Source: JAHRAW01 sp963693025 (lineage in GTDB: Bacteria > Pseudomonadota > Gammaproteobacteria > Arenicellales > Poriferihabitantaceae). Taken from it: 64,000 nucleotides of DNA. Below the pieces are notes generated by a model that saw only the letters and a list, made by a program, of their open reading frames with translations, was not told where the DNA came from and did no database searches. A program made the translations under genes and the position numbers. Every line of letters begins with the position of its first letter. Positions within the stretch are counted from its first letter, which is position 1. Where the stretch lies: contig OY843749.1 in the NCBI GenBank assembly GCA_963693025.1, forward strand, positions 682,001 through 746,000, in the 5' to 3' direction. This document shows, one piece after another, positions 52,925 through 61,004 of the stretch.

Positions 52925-53199
52925 GACGATTTCTCCTTGTGGTTGATGAGGTGCCAAATTTTTGCGAGCAAGCCGAAGAATAACACAAGCGACACGAAAA
53001 ATAAAACAGCCCCCCACCCGAACATGCTGATGCCGGTCGTCTGCAATGCGATGTCGATGCCGGCTGCCGGCGATTCCGGGGCGCGCTGCATCAGCAACAA
53101 GCCGGCGATGCCGCCGCCAACCACAAGCACAGTGGCAAACGCCCCCATCATCAAGCGCGAGAGTAGCGTGATGACCTCTTTTTCTTCGTCGGTCAGCAC
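52921..53199 (-). CDS. Small two-helix membrane protein 1 between nuoD and nuoE
   Basis: 92 residues, two predicted membrane helices (about 17-37 and 60-80) and a basic tail. GTG start at 53199, 13 bp after nuoD's stop, with GAGG upstream at slightly long spacing. Coupled by ATGA to the next small gene. Unknown; could be complex I accessory proteins or part of the inserted cargo. Confidence 0.65.
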   Translation of the reverse strand: MLTDEEKEVITLLSRLMMGAFATVLVVGGGIAGLLLMQRAPESPAAGIDIALQTTGISMFGWGAVLFFVSLVLFFGLLAKIWHLINHKEKSS

Positions 53200-53212
53200 C
53201 GCTTAAACTGCC

Positions 53213-54466
53213 TCACCGGTCAATCTCCCCAAACACAATATCCTGCGAGCCGATGATGGCGACCATGTCGGCCAGCATGTGGCCCTTGGACATTTCGTTG
53301 AGTGCGGCTAGGTGGGCGAAACCGGGGGCGCGGATTTTGCAGCGGTAGGGTTTGTTGGCGCCGTCGGACACTAAGTAGATGCCGAACTCGCCCTTCGGAT
53401 GTTCGATGGCGGCGTAGGCTTCGCCGGCGGGGATGCAATACCCCTCGGTGAACAATTTGAAATGGTGAATCAGCGATTCCATGTCGCCCTTCATCGCCTC
53501 GCGCGAAGGCGGCGCGAGTTTGCCGTCGTCGGTCATCACGGGTCCGGGGTTGGCGCGCAACCATTCGATGCACTGGCGGATGATTCGGTTGGACTGGCGC
53601 ATCTCCTCGACGCGCACCAGGTAGCGGTCGTAACTGTCGCCGTTGACGCCGACCGGGATGTCGAAATCCATTTGCTCATACACCGCGTAGGGTTGCTTCT
53701 TGCGCAAATCCCATTCCACCCCGGAGCCGCGCAACATCGGACCCGAAAATCCCAGCGCCATGGCGCGCTCCTTTGACACCACGCCGATGTCCACGGTGCG
53801 CTGCTTCCAGATGCGGTTGTCGGAGAGCAGGGTTTCATACTCGTCCACATAACCCGGAAAACGCTCGGTGAAGGCTTCGATGAAATCGAGCAGCGAGCCT
53901 TCGCGGTCGGCGTTGCGCTCGCGCGTCTGCGCCTCGTCAAAGCGCTCGTTGACGGCGTGTTGGGGCATGGCGTCGGGCAGGTCGCGGTACACGCCGCCGG
54001 GGCGGTAATAAGTCGCATGCATGCGCGCGCCGCTGACCGCTTCGTAGCAGTCCATCAGGTCTTCGCGCTCGCGGAAGCAATACAAAAACACCGTCATCGC
54101 GCCGACATCCAACGCATGCGCGCCGAGCCACAAGCAGTGGTTGAGAATGCGCGTAATCTCGTCGAACATCACGCGGATATACTGCGCGCGCAACGGCGGC
54201 GTGACGCCAATCAGTTTTTCGATGGCGAGCACGTAGGCGTGTTCATTGCACATCATCGAAACATAATCCAGCCGGTCCATATAACCGATGCTCTGGTTAT
54301 ACGGCTTGGACTCGGCCAGCTTCTCGGTGGCGCGATGCAGCAACCCGATATGCGGGTCGCAACGCTCAATGACCTCGCCGTCCATCTCCATAATCACCCT
54401 GAGCACACCGTGCGCGGCGGGATGCTGCGGTCCGAAGTTCATGGTGTAGTTGCGGATTTCAGGCAT
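53213..54466 (-). CDS. nuoD: NADH-quinone oxidoreductase subunit D
   Basis: 417 residues, 49-kDa-subunit homologue, separate from NuoC. NFGPQHPAAHGVLRVIMEMDGE at the start and HPKGEFGIYLVSDG near the end bracket the quinone pocket. The start at 54466 is the family start and lies 17 bp after the inserted nuclease-like gene. Confidence 0.97.
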   Translation of the reverse strand: MPEIRNYTMNFGPQHPAAHGVLRVIMEMDGEVIERCDPHIGLLHRATEKLAESKPYNQSIGYMDRLDYVSMMCNEHAYVLAIEKLIGVTPPLRAQYIRVMFDEITRILNHCLWLGAHALDVGAMTVFLYCFREREDLMDCYEAVSGARMHATYYRPGGVYRDLPDAMPQHAVNERFDEAQTRERNADREGSLLDFIEAFTERFPGYVDEYETLLSDNRIWKQRTVDIGVVSKERAMALGFSGPMLRGSGVEWDLRKKQPYAVYEQMDFDIPVGVNGDSYDRYLVRVEEMRQSNRIIRQCIEWLRANPGPVMTDDGKLAPPSREAMKGDMESLIHHFKLFTEGYCIPAGEAYAAIEHPKGEFGIYLVSDGANKPYRCKIRAPGFAHLAALNEMSKGHMLADMVAIIGSQDIVFGEIDR

Positions 54467-54483
54467 TGTTAATCGCTTGGTTT

Positions 54484-54942
54484 TTAATCGCCGTCGCCAC
54501 GACCGATTTTGTTCCACGCTTCTTTGAATTCATCTTTCTCGTAAGTATCAGGCCGCTTCGGATTCCTACGCCTCTGCGCCTCCAACCAGTATGCGCGCTG
54601 GCCGCCCTTGTCCCGGACGGCATTATCTTCGACCTCTTTGGCGGTCATAACAAATGCGCTTGGCTCATCCTCTGCCACGGCGTTGGTCAGAACGATCCAG
54701 AAGTCGCCCATGACTTTTTCAAGCGAAGTGCCAATAGAAACCGCGTTTTTCCCGGACAAGGTTTTCACTTGAATGCCAAGCATTCTTTTGCCGGTTTGGT
54801 TATACGCCACGATATCAATCCCCTTTGCGTTGCGCGCGGTCGGCATCACATTCCAGCCCAGCAGTGAAAGTTTGTAGCAAGCGTAATATAGCCCTACATT
54901 GCCGACGATTTGCGAGGACAGTTTGTGTGGTGTCTTCTTCAT
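54484..54942 (-). CDS. Small PD-(D/E)XK nuclease-like protein between nuoC and nuoD
   Basis: 152 residues. LYYACYKLSLLGWNVMPTARNAKG then Asp43 (GIDIVAY) and Gln58-Val-Lys60 (GIQVKT) fit the compact D...QxK core of PD-(D/E)XK nuclease-fold proteins. The start overlaps nuoC's stop by four bases (ATGA). No methyltransferase partner is directly attached; the nearest is the fusion upstream of nuoC. Activity and target unknown. Confidence 0.72.
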   Translation of the reverse strand: MKKTPHKLSSQIVGNVGLYYACYKLSLLGWNVMPTARNAKGIDIVAYNQTGKRMLGIQVKTLSGKNAVSIGTSLEKVMGDFWIVLTNAVAEDEPSAFVMTAKEVEDNAVRDKGGQRAYWLEAQRRRNPKRPDTYEKDEFKEAWNKIGRGDGD

Positions 54943-55547
54943 TTTTCCGCGCCGCCCCCAACCGCCTTCCCAATCGTACGCGGCACCAACACACGCGGCT
55001 CAATCGTCACCGGCTGATAAATCACCCGCCCCTGCTCCTCGTCGTAGCGCATTTCCACCTGTCCGGAGAGCGGGAAATCCTTGCGGAACGGGTGGCCGAT
55101 GAAGCCGTAGTCGGTGAGCAGGCGGCGCAGGTCGGGGTGGCCGTCGAAGAGGATGCCGAACAGGTCGAAGGCTTCGCGTTCATACCAGTTGGCAGCCGCC
55201 CATATTTCCACCACCGAATCCACCGTCGGCGGATTGGCGTCGTCGTCGAGCGCAACCCGCAGGCGCAACCGCGCATTGTTGTGCAGCGACAGCAAATGAT
55301 AGACCACCGCAAACCGCCCGCCCGCCCACGCACCGCCCCCTTCGGCGCCCCAACTCGAATAATCAACCCCGCACAAATCGATCAACGACTCAAAGCGAGT
55401 CGCCGGGTCATCCCTCAACAACGCACAAACTTCCTTAATCCGCCCCGGCGCAATCTCGCAAGTCACCTCGCCCAACGCAACCGACTGCGAAAGCAACGCA
55501 TCGCCCAGTAGGTCGGGCAAGCGGTCGTTGAGTTGGGATGGGTTCAT
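54939..55547 (-). CDS. nuoC: NADH-quinone oxidoreductase subunit C
   Basis: 202 residues, 30-kDa-subunit homologue. ANWYEREAFDLFGILFDGHPDLRRLLTDYGFIGHPFRKDFP is condensed in the family signature region (about 120-160). The ATG at 55547 overlaps the methyltransferase fusion's stop, and its own stop overlaps the next gene, both ATGA, so nuoC is flanked by inserted genes on both sides. Confidence 0.96.
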   Translation of the reverse strand: MNPSQLNDRLPDLLGDALLSQSVALGEVTCEIAPGRIKEVCALLRDDPATRFESLIDLCGVDYSSWGAEGGGAWAGGRFAVVYHLLSLHNNARLRLRVALDDDANPPTVDSVVEIWAAANWYEREAFDLFGILFDGHPDLRRLLTDYGFIGHPFRKDFPLSGQVEMRYDEEQGRVIYQPVTIEPRVLVPRTIGKAVGGGAEK

Positions 55548-57157
55548 GCGATACACCGCTGAAAGATGCCGGGCGCTTCGGAAACCATTAGGTCTTCTTG
55601 CAATGGCTGACCGGTGCGGGGATGGGCGAGTGGTGGCAGGTTTGGCCTGATGCCGGTGAAGTGCTCTTCGACCGACCACATCACCAGGCGGTTGAATTCG
55701 CTCGCGCCTTGTTTCAGTGTGCCGGCGTCGGCGATGCATTTTTTAACCGTTGTCGTGTTCCATTTTTTTAGCGTGATGAACACGCCGACCGACGCGTATC
55801 CACCGGTGAGTTGGCTGGTGAATGCGCGAATTGAATCGGCGCTTGGCGTGCCGCCTTTTACTTGGGCGATGCAAATTCCGTCCTCGTCTTTCGGCGTGCT
55901 TAACAACCCCGCCCAGCCGTCGATGCCGCCGTCGCCGACTTGCTTGTTGTTGGCAACGAAACCGGGGATGCGGTGAATCGCCCACTTCTCAAACGCGAAC
56001 GGTTGATTGGCCGCCATGTGAATCGCCGTTTGCATGTCGGTCGGCACGCCGTCTATTTTGAACGTCACGTTTTGCAGCCGCTCTTTTTGTATCACGTCCA
56101 GCGCATACATCGAAATGTCAATGCCGATAAAGTCGCGCTTCAACTTCATCGCCGCTTCCACGGTCGTGCCACAACCGCAAAACGGGTCAAACACCACATC
56201 GCCTTTGTCGGACGAGGCTTTGATGATGCGCTCCAGCAAGGCAAGCGGCTTTTGCGTGGGGTAGCCCAGATTTTCGCCTTTCCCCCGCACGGCATTGATG
56301 TCCGTCCACATATCCTGAATCGGAACGCCTTCCGCATCATCAAGGTATTTCTTATACCGAAAGGGGCTGGTTGGTGTGGATTGAACCAGTAAACCATCAT
56401 CAAACTTTTTTTGCATATTGGCTTTGGTAAACCGCCACGCTCGGGTGATTCCATGAAATTCGTAAGGCTTGTTTCCGCCCGCTTCATTCGTGCACGGCAC
56501 CGTTCTATATCTGCCTTTTTTATCTTCGTGTTTATATGCATTATCCATATACTCATGTGAATACTCGGTAAACTGCTTGTTGTATTTTGTGCCGCTCGAT
56601 TTTGCATACCATAAAATCACATCGTGCACTCTGCCCATTTGTTTGGTTGCCAAATTGTGCGTGTCCTGTTTTCTTTTCCAAACGATTTCATTGCGAAAGT
56701 TATTCACCCCGAACACTCCATCGAGAATCATCTTCAAGTAATGCGAAGCGGTCGGGTCGCAATGCAGATAAAGGCTGCCGGTGTCTTTCAGTGTGCGGTG
56801 CATCTCGTTGATGCGGTCGGCCATATACACCAAATAAGCGAGCATGCCGGTGCCGCTTTCATAAAACGAATCCAGTGCGAGAACCGCCTTGCGGGCGCGA
56901 TAATCAACCGCTTTTTTAATTTCGGCGATGCGCTCGGCGGTTTTCTCGCTCCACTCCCACGTGTCGGTGAACGCAACCATTTGCGCGAGGTCTTTGCGCC
57001 TGACCGTGTCGGTTTTGGTTTTCTTATTGCCGAATAAAATGTTGTAATCGGCGTTGGAGTTAAACGGTGGGTCGAGATAAATCAAGTCAACGCAATCATC
57101 GGGCCAAGCCCGCATCACTTCCAGACAATCGCCGTAGTAAAGCGTGTTTCGTTTCAT
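55544..57157 (-). CDS. DNA methyltransferase-nuclease fusion 2, between nuoB and nuoC
   Basis: 537 residues, paralogue of the gene at 43275. DPPF at 29-32, AdoMet site DPFCGCGTT (324-332), Mrr-like domain from about 386 (FEKWAIHRIPGF, Asp413 in GDGGIDG, Gln432-Val-Lys434). The central part (about 160-290) is longer than and unlike that of fusion 1, suggesting a different DNA target, while both ends are closely similar (SVGVFITLKKW, PPLAHPRTG). Start and stop each overlap the neighbouring nuo gene by four bases. Confidence 0.88.
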   Translation of the reverse strand: MKRNTLYYGDCLEVMRAWPDDCVDLIYLDPPFNSNADYNILFGNKKTKTDTVRRKDLAQMVAFTDTWEWSEKTAERIAEIKKAVDYRARKAVLALDSFYESGTGMLAYLVYMADRINEMHRTLKDTGSLYLHCDPTASHYLKMILDGVFGVNNFRNEIVWKRKQDTHNLATKQMGRVHDVILWYAKSSGTKYNKQFTEYSHEYMDNAYKHEDKKGRYRTVPCTNEAGGNKPYEFHGITRAWRFTKANMQKKFDDGLLVQSTPTSPFRYKKYLDDAEGVPIQDMWTDINAVRGKGENLGYPTQKPLALLERIIKASSDKGDVVFDPFCGCGTTVEAAMKLKRDFIGIDISMYALDVIQKERLQNVTFKIDGVPTDMQTAIHMAANQPFAFEKWAIHRIPGFVANNKQVGDGGIDGWAGLLSTPKDEDGICIAQVKGGTPSADSIRAFTSQLTGGYASVGVFITLKKWNTTTVKKCIADAGTLKQGASEFNRLVMWSVEEHFTGIRPNLPPLAHPRTGQPLQEDLMVSEAPGIFQRCIA

Positions 57158-57654
57158 GCGGGCGACACTGGGGACGCAGTGCGCGCAATCGTATTAGTCT
57201 TCTTAATCTTCTTCTGCAACTGCAAAATCCCGTAAATCAGCGCCTCGGCGGTGGGTGGGCAGCCGGGGACGTAGACGTCCACCGGCACGATGCGGTCGCA
57301 GCCGCGCACCACCGAGTAGGAGTAGTGGTAGTAGCCGCCGCCGTTGGCGCACGAGCCCATGGAGATGACCCATCTGGGCTCGGGCATTTGGTCGTATACG
57401 CGGCGCAGCGCCGGCGCCATTTTGTTGGTCAGCGTGCCGGCGACTATCATCACGTCGGACTGCCGCGGGCTGGGGCGGAAGAGGATGCCGAAGCGGTCGA
57501 GGTCGTAGCGCGACGCGCCCGCTTGCATCATTTCCACGGCGCAACAGGCGAGGCCGAAAGACATCGGCCACATCGAGCCGGTGCGCGCCCAGTTGATTAA
57601 CTCATCCAGTTTCGCCGTGGCAAAACCTTCCCGCAAGGTTCCTTCGAGAGCCAT
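57154..57654 (-). CDS. nuoB: NADH-quinone oxidoreductase subunit B
   Basis: 166 residues, PSST homologue holding cluster N2: FGLACCAVEMM, GSCANGGGYYHYSYSVVRGCD and VPGCPPTAEAL provide the four cysteines. Last link before quinone. Its stop overlaps the start of fusion 2 by four bases; nuoA ends 6 bp upstream. Confidence 0.97.
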   Translation of the reverse strand: MALEGTLREGFATAKLDELINWARTGSMWPMSFGLACCAVEMMQAGASRYDLDRFGILFRPSPRQSDVMIVAGTLTNKMAPALRRVYDQMPEPRWVISMGSCANGGGYYHYSYSVVRGCDRIVPVDVYVPGCPPTAEALIYGILQLQKKIKKTNTIARTASPVSPA

Positions 57655-57660
57655 GTTAGA

Positions 57661-58017
57661 TTACTCCCACTCGAGCGCCCCTTTTCGCCATTCGTAGATG
57701 AAGCCGACCACCAGAACGGCGAGGAAAATCATCATCGCCCAGAAGCCGAACGCGCCGATTTCATCGAGCACGATGGCCCAGGGAAAGAGAAACGCAATCT
57801 CAAGATCAAAAATAATGAACAGAATCGCCACCAGATAGTAGCGCACATCGAATTTCATCCGCGAATCCTCGAACGCCTCAAAGCCGCATTCGTAGGGGGA
57901 CAGTTTGTCGTCATACGGCTTGTGCGGCGCAAGCACTTTGCCGGCGCTGATGGCGACGATGCCGACGCCCAAGCCGACCGCGATAAAAAGCAGGATTGGA
58001 AAATAGTTGGCTAGCAT
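57661..58017 (-). CDS. nuoA: NADH-quinone oxidoreductase subunit A
   Basis: 118 residues, three membrane helices; KLSPYECGFEAFEDSRMKFDVRYYLVAILFIIFDLEIAFLFPWA region carries the conserved acidic residues. First gene of the operon; ATG 58017. The 133-bp upstream gap to copA contains the likely operon promoter. Confidence 0.96.
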   Translation of the reverse strand: MLANYFPILLFIAVGLGVGIVAISAGKVLAPHKPYDDKLSPYECGFEAFEDSRMKFDVRYYLVAILFIIFDLEIAFLFPWAIVLDEIGAFGFWAMMIFLAVLVVGFIYEWRKGALEWE

Positions 58018-58077
58018 ATGACTCAAGGCTCCCCCGGCGGCGCGGCGCCGGCAAAACAACGGCGTTTCAATCGAGCA

Positions 58078-58106
58078 AGTCTATTTCCCGACGGCGTTTC
58101 AGTCAA
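58078..58106 (-). promoter_or_regulatory. Candidate nuo operon promoter with a direct repeat
   Basis: Minus strand: TTGACT (58106-58101), 17-bp spacer, TAGACT (58083-58078), 61 bases before nuoA. A direct repeat CGGCGTTTCAATC/CGGCGTTTCAGTC (plus strand, 58060-58072 and 58092-58104, 32 bp apart) overlaps it and could be a regulator site. Moderate matches only. Confidence 0.35.
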
Positions 58107-58150
58107 GGACTTGTTTGCGGCGCAACCCCGGTGAAAACGCCCGCCCGCCC

Positions 58151-60262
58151 TCACAACGCCACCCGCTTGAGCCGCAGCGCATTGGCGATGACCGACACCG
58201 AACTGGCGCTCATCGCGGCGGCGGCGAGCATCGGGTTCAGCAGCAGGCCGAATGCCGGATACAGCGCGCCGGCGGCGATTGGCACGCCGAGGCTGTTGTA
58301 GGCGAACGCGAACAGCAGGTTCTGGCGGATGTTTTTCATCGCCGCCCGGCTGAGGCGACGCGCGCGCACGATGCCGTGCAGGTCGCCTTTCACCAGCGTG
58401 ATGCCGGCGCTTTGCAACGCCACATCGGCGCCCGTGCCCATGGCGATGCCGGCGTGCGCCTGCGCCAGCGCCGGGGCGTCGTTGATGCCGTCGCCCGCCA
58501 TCGCCACGACATGCCCGTCGGCCTGCAAGCGCTTGATGTGGTCGGCTTTCTGCCCCGGCAACACGCCGGCGACCATCTCGTCGATGCCAACGATGCGCCC
58601 GACCGCGCGCGCGGTGGTCTCGTTGTCGCCGGTCAGCATGAGGATGCGCAGCCCCTCGTTGCGCAACGCCGCGATGGCCGCCGCCGCGCTCGGTTTGACC
58701 GGGTCCGCCACGCCGAGCACGCCCGCGAGCGCGCCGTCCGCGCAGACGTATATCACGGTCTGCCCGCCCGTCCGCAGTTGCTCGCTTTGCCGTTGCGCCG
58801 CCGCGGAAATCTCGACGCCCAGTTGCGCCAGCAGCGCGCCGTTGCCGAGACCGACCGATGCGCCGTCCACCACGCCGGTCACGCCCTTGCCCGCGACCGC
58901 CTGAAACGCTTCCGCCGAGCCCGGCTGAATGCCGCGCGCCAACGCGCCGTCCACCACCGCCGCCGCCAGCGGATGCTCGCTGCCGCGCTCCAGCGTCGCC
59001 GCCCAATACAACAGTTGTGCGGTGTCGGCGCCGGTGTCCGCCGCCGCCGTCACCGAAACCAGTTTCGGCGCGCCTTCGGTTAGCGTGCCGGTTTTGTCGA
59101 GCACCAGCGTATCGACCTTGCGCAGCGTTTCAATCATTTCGGCATTCCTGAACAGCACCCCGGCGCGCGCGCCCCTGCCGGCGGCGACCCGAATCGACAT
59201 CGGCGTGGCGAGCCCGAGCGCGCACGGGCAGGCGATAATCAGCACCGCCACGGCGTTGACCGTGGCGTAGGCGATGACCGGTTCGGGACCCCACAACGCC
59301 CACGCGACAAAGGCGGCGAGCGCCACCACCAGCACCGCCGGAACGAAGCGCCCGGCGACCGAGTCGGCGAGTTGCTGCACCGGCGCGCGGCTGCGTTGCG
59401 CCTCGGCGACGCGTTGCGTGATTTGCGCAAGCAGCGTCTCACCGCCGACCCGCCGCGCCTCGATAATCAGCCCGCCGGTGCCGTTGAGCGTCGCCCCGAT
59501 GATAGGGTCGCCCGCCGACTTGCTCACCGGCGCCGGCTCGCCGGTAATCATCGATTCGTCCACCGCGCTTTCCCCGGAGACGACCACGCCATCGACCGGC
59601 GCCTTCTCGCCGGGCCTGAGTCGCAGGCGGTCGCCGACGCGGATTTCGCCGAGCGGCAGGTCGCGCTCACTGCCGTCGGGGTCGATGCGCCGGGCGGCGC
59701 TGGGCGCCAGCCCGAGCAACGCCGCGATGGCGGCGCCGGCGCTGCTGCGCGCGCGCAACTCCAGCACCTGGCCGAGCAACGCCAGCGTGATGATGACGGC
59801 GGCGGCTTCAAAATAAACCGCCACTGCGCCGGTATCACCGTGCAGGGGGCGCGGGAACATCTCTGGGACGAGCGTCGCCGCCAGGCTGTACGCATACGCG
59901 ATGCCGGTGCCCAGGGCGATGAGGGTGAACATGTTCAGGTTGCGGCTGGTCACGGAGCGCCAGCCGCGCGCAAAAAACGGCCACCCGCCCCACAGCACGA
60001 CCGGCGTGGCAAGCGTCAGTTGCAACCACGCCCCCAAGCCATCGCCCGCGAAAAGACCGCTCATGGCGATGACCACCAGCGGCAATGACAACGCCGCGCT
60101 GATATACAACCGCCGTGTCATGTCAGCCAACTCAGGGTCGTCGCCATCCCCCGGTTGCACAACCTCCGGCTCAAGCGCCATCCCACACAACGGACAAGCC
60201 CCCGGCGCATCCTCGCGGACTTCCGCGTCCATCGGACAAATATAAACACCGCCCGCAACCAT
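58151..60262 (-). CDS. copA: Copper/heavy-metal P1B-type ATPase
   Basis: 703 residues. N-terminal heavy-metal-binding motif of the YICPMD...ACPLCGM type instead of a classical CxxC HMA domain; then membrane helices, the TGEPAPV actuator, IIACPCALG metal path, DKTGTLT phosphorylation site, SEHPLAAAV and GDGINDAPALA. CPC plus these features point to Cu(I) export, though silver is possible. No CueR or CsoR gene is adjacent. Start ATG 60262; a TTG one codon earlier is rejected. Confidence 0.92.
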   Translation of the reverse strand: MVAGGVYICPMDAEVREDAPGACPLCGMALEPEVVQPGDGDDPELADMTRRLYISAALSLPLVVIAMSGLFAGDGLGAWLQLTLATPVVLWGGWPFFARGWRSVTSRNLNMFTLIALGTGIAYAYSLAATLVPEMFPRPLHGDTGAVAVYFEAAAVIITLALLGQVLELRARSSAGAAIAALLGLAPSAARRIDPDGSERDLPLGEIRVGDRLRLRPGEKAPVDGVVVSGESAVDESMITGEPAPVSKSAGDPIIGATLNGTGGLIIEARRVGGETLLAQITQRVAEAQRSRAPVQQLADSVAGRFVPAVLVVALAAFVAWALWGPEPVIAYATVNAVAVLIIACPCALGLATPMSIRVAAGRGARAGVLFRNAEMIETLRKVDTLVLDKTGTLTEGAPKLVSVTAAADTGADTAQLLYWAATLERGSEHPLAAAVVDGALARGIQPGSAEAFQAVAGKGVTGVVDGASVGLGNGALLAQLGVEISAAAQRQSEQLRTGGQTVIYVCADGALAGVLGVADPVKPSAAAAIAALRNEGLRILMLTGDNETTARAVGRIVGIDEMVAGVLPGQKADHIKRLQADGHVVAMAGDGINDAPALAQAHAGIAMGTGADVALQSAGITLVKGDLHGIVRARRLSRAAMKNIRQNLLFAFAYNSLGVPIAAGALYPAFGLLLNPMLAAAAMSASSVSVIANALRLKRVAL

Positions 60263-60411
60263 CAAAGCACACCGCCGAGGCGCACCGCCTTAATAAACAG
60301 ACAAATCACATTCATACTCGCGCATAGGGTTATTCATCAATGCCGCAGTATACCAACACACCACTCCCATCTTGGGGGCAAATAAAAACAATGCCTCGTC
60401 ATAACAACTCC

Positions 60412-60717
60412 TCGTCATTGTTTGTATCATCCCTGATACAAACCCTTCGGGCTTACGCGAAAATCCGCTCCCGGCGGATTTTTCTCGAACGGTAGAAAAT
60501 AGGGAGCCCCCACAACTCGTCATTCTCGAATGATAGAAAAATAGGGAGCGCCAGCGACCATATTTTTCATCACCTTCGGGAATCTCCCTAAGGCTACCGT
60601 GAATTTCAACAAAGCCCGTGCCAACCTGAGGGAGATTCCCGAGGACGCAAGTGTCCGTAAGCCGCCGCTTAAAAGAAAAAGCGCGGCGGCAACGGACACT
60701 AACGCTCGAGAATGACG
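60412..60717 (-). repeat. Palindromic intergenic repeat, copy 9a, with double-hairpin module
   Basis: Reverse orientation. It opens with the 63-bp double-hairpin module (60420-60483), here directly joined to a right end (TCTCGAACGGTAG) rather than inside a full tail, then a full unit 60518-60717. The stretch 60263-60411 between copA and this copy shows no gene. Confidence 0.87.
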
Positions 60718-60730
60718 AGTTATAAATACC

Positions 60731-60929
60731 CGTCATTCTCGAACGGTAGAAAATAGGGAGCCGACAGGCGACCATATTTTCTTCGATTCGGGAATCTCCC
60801 TAAGGCTACCGTGAATTTCAACAAAGCCCGTGCCAGTCTTAGGGAGATTCCCGAGGACGCAAGTGTCCGTAAGCCGCCGCTTAAAAGAAAAAGCGCGGCG
60901 GCAACGGACACTAACGCTCGAGAATGACG
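60731..60929 (-). repeat. Palindromic intergenic repeat, copy 9b
   Basis: Second full reverse unit, 13 bp after copy 9a, same spacing as between copies 6 and 7. Both hairpins perfect. Followed by 75 bp without features up to the ponA stop. Confidence 0.9.
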
Positions 60930-61004
60930 AAGTGGTTGTGAATGCCGCCTACGCAGTGGCGCTTTTGGGGGCGCTTGACGATTAGATTTGCGCCCTTTAC
61001 TCAA

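Noticed and set aside
36931..58017. Explanation of the nuo insertions as assembly chimeras
   Set aside because: Exact ATGA overlaps and 2-17 bp spacings at the junctions would be very unlikely from chance joins; read mapping would still be decisive.
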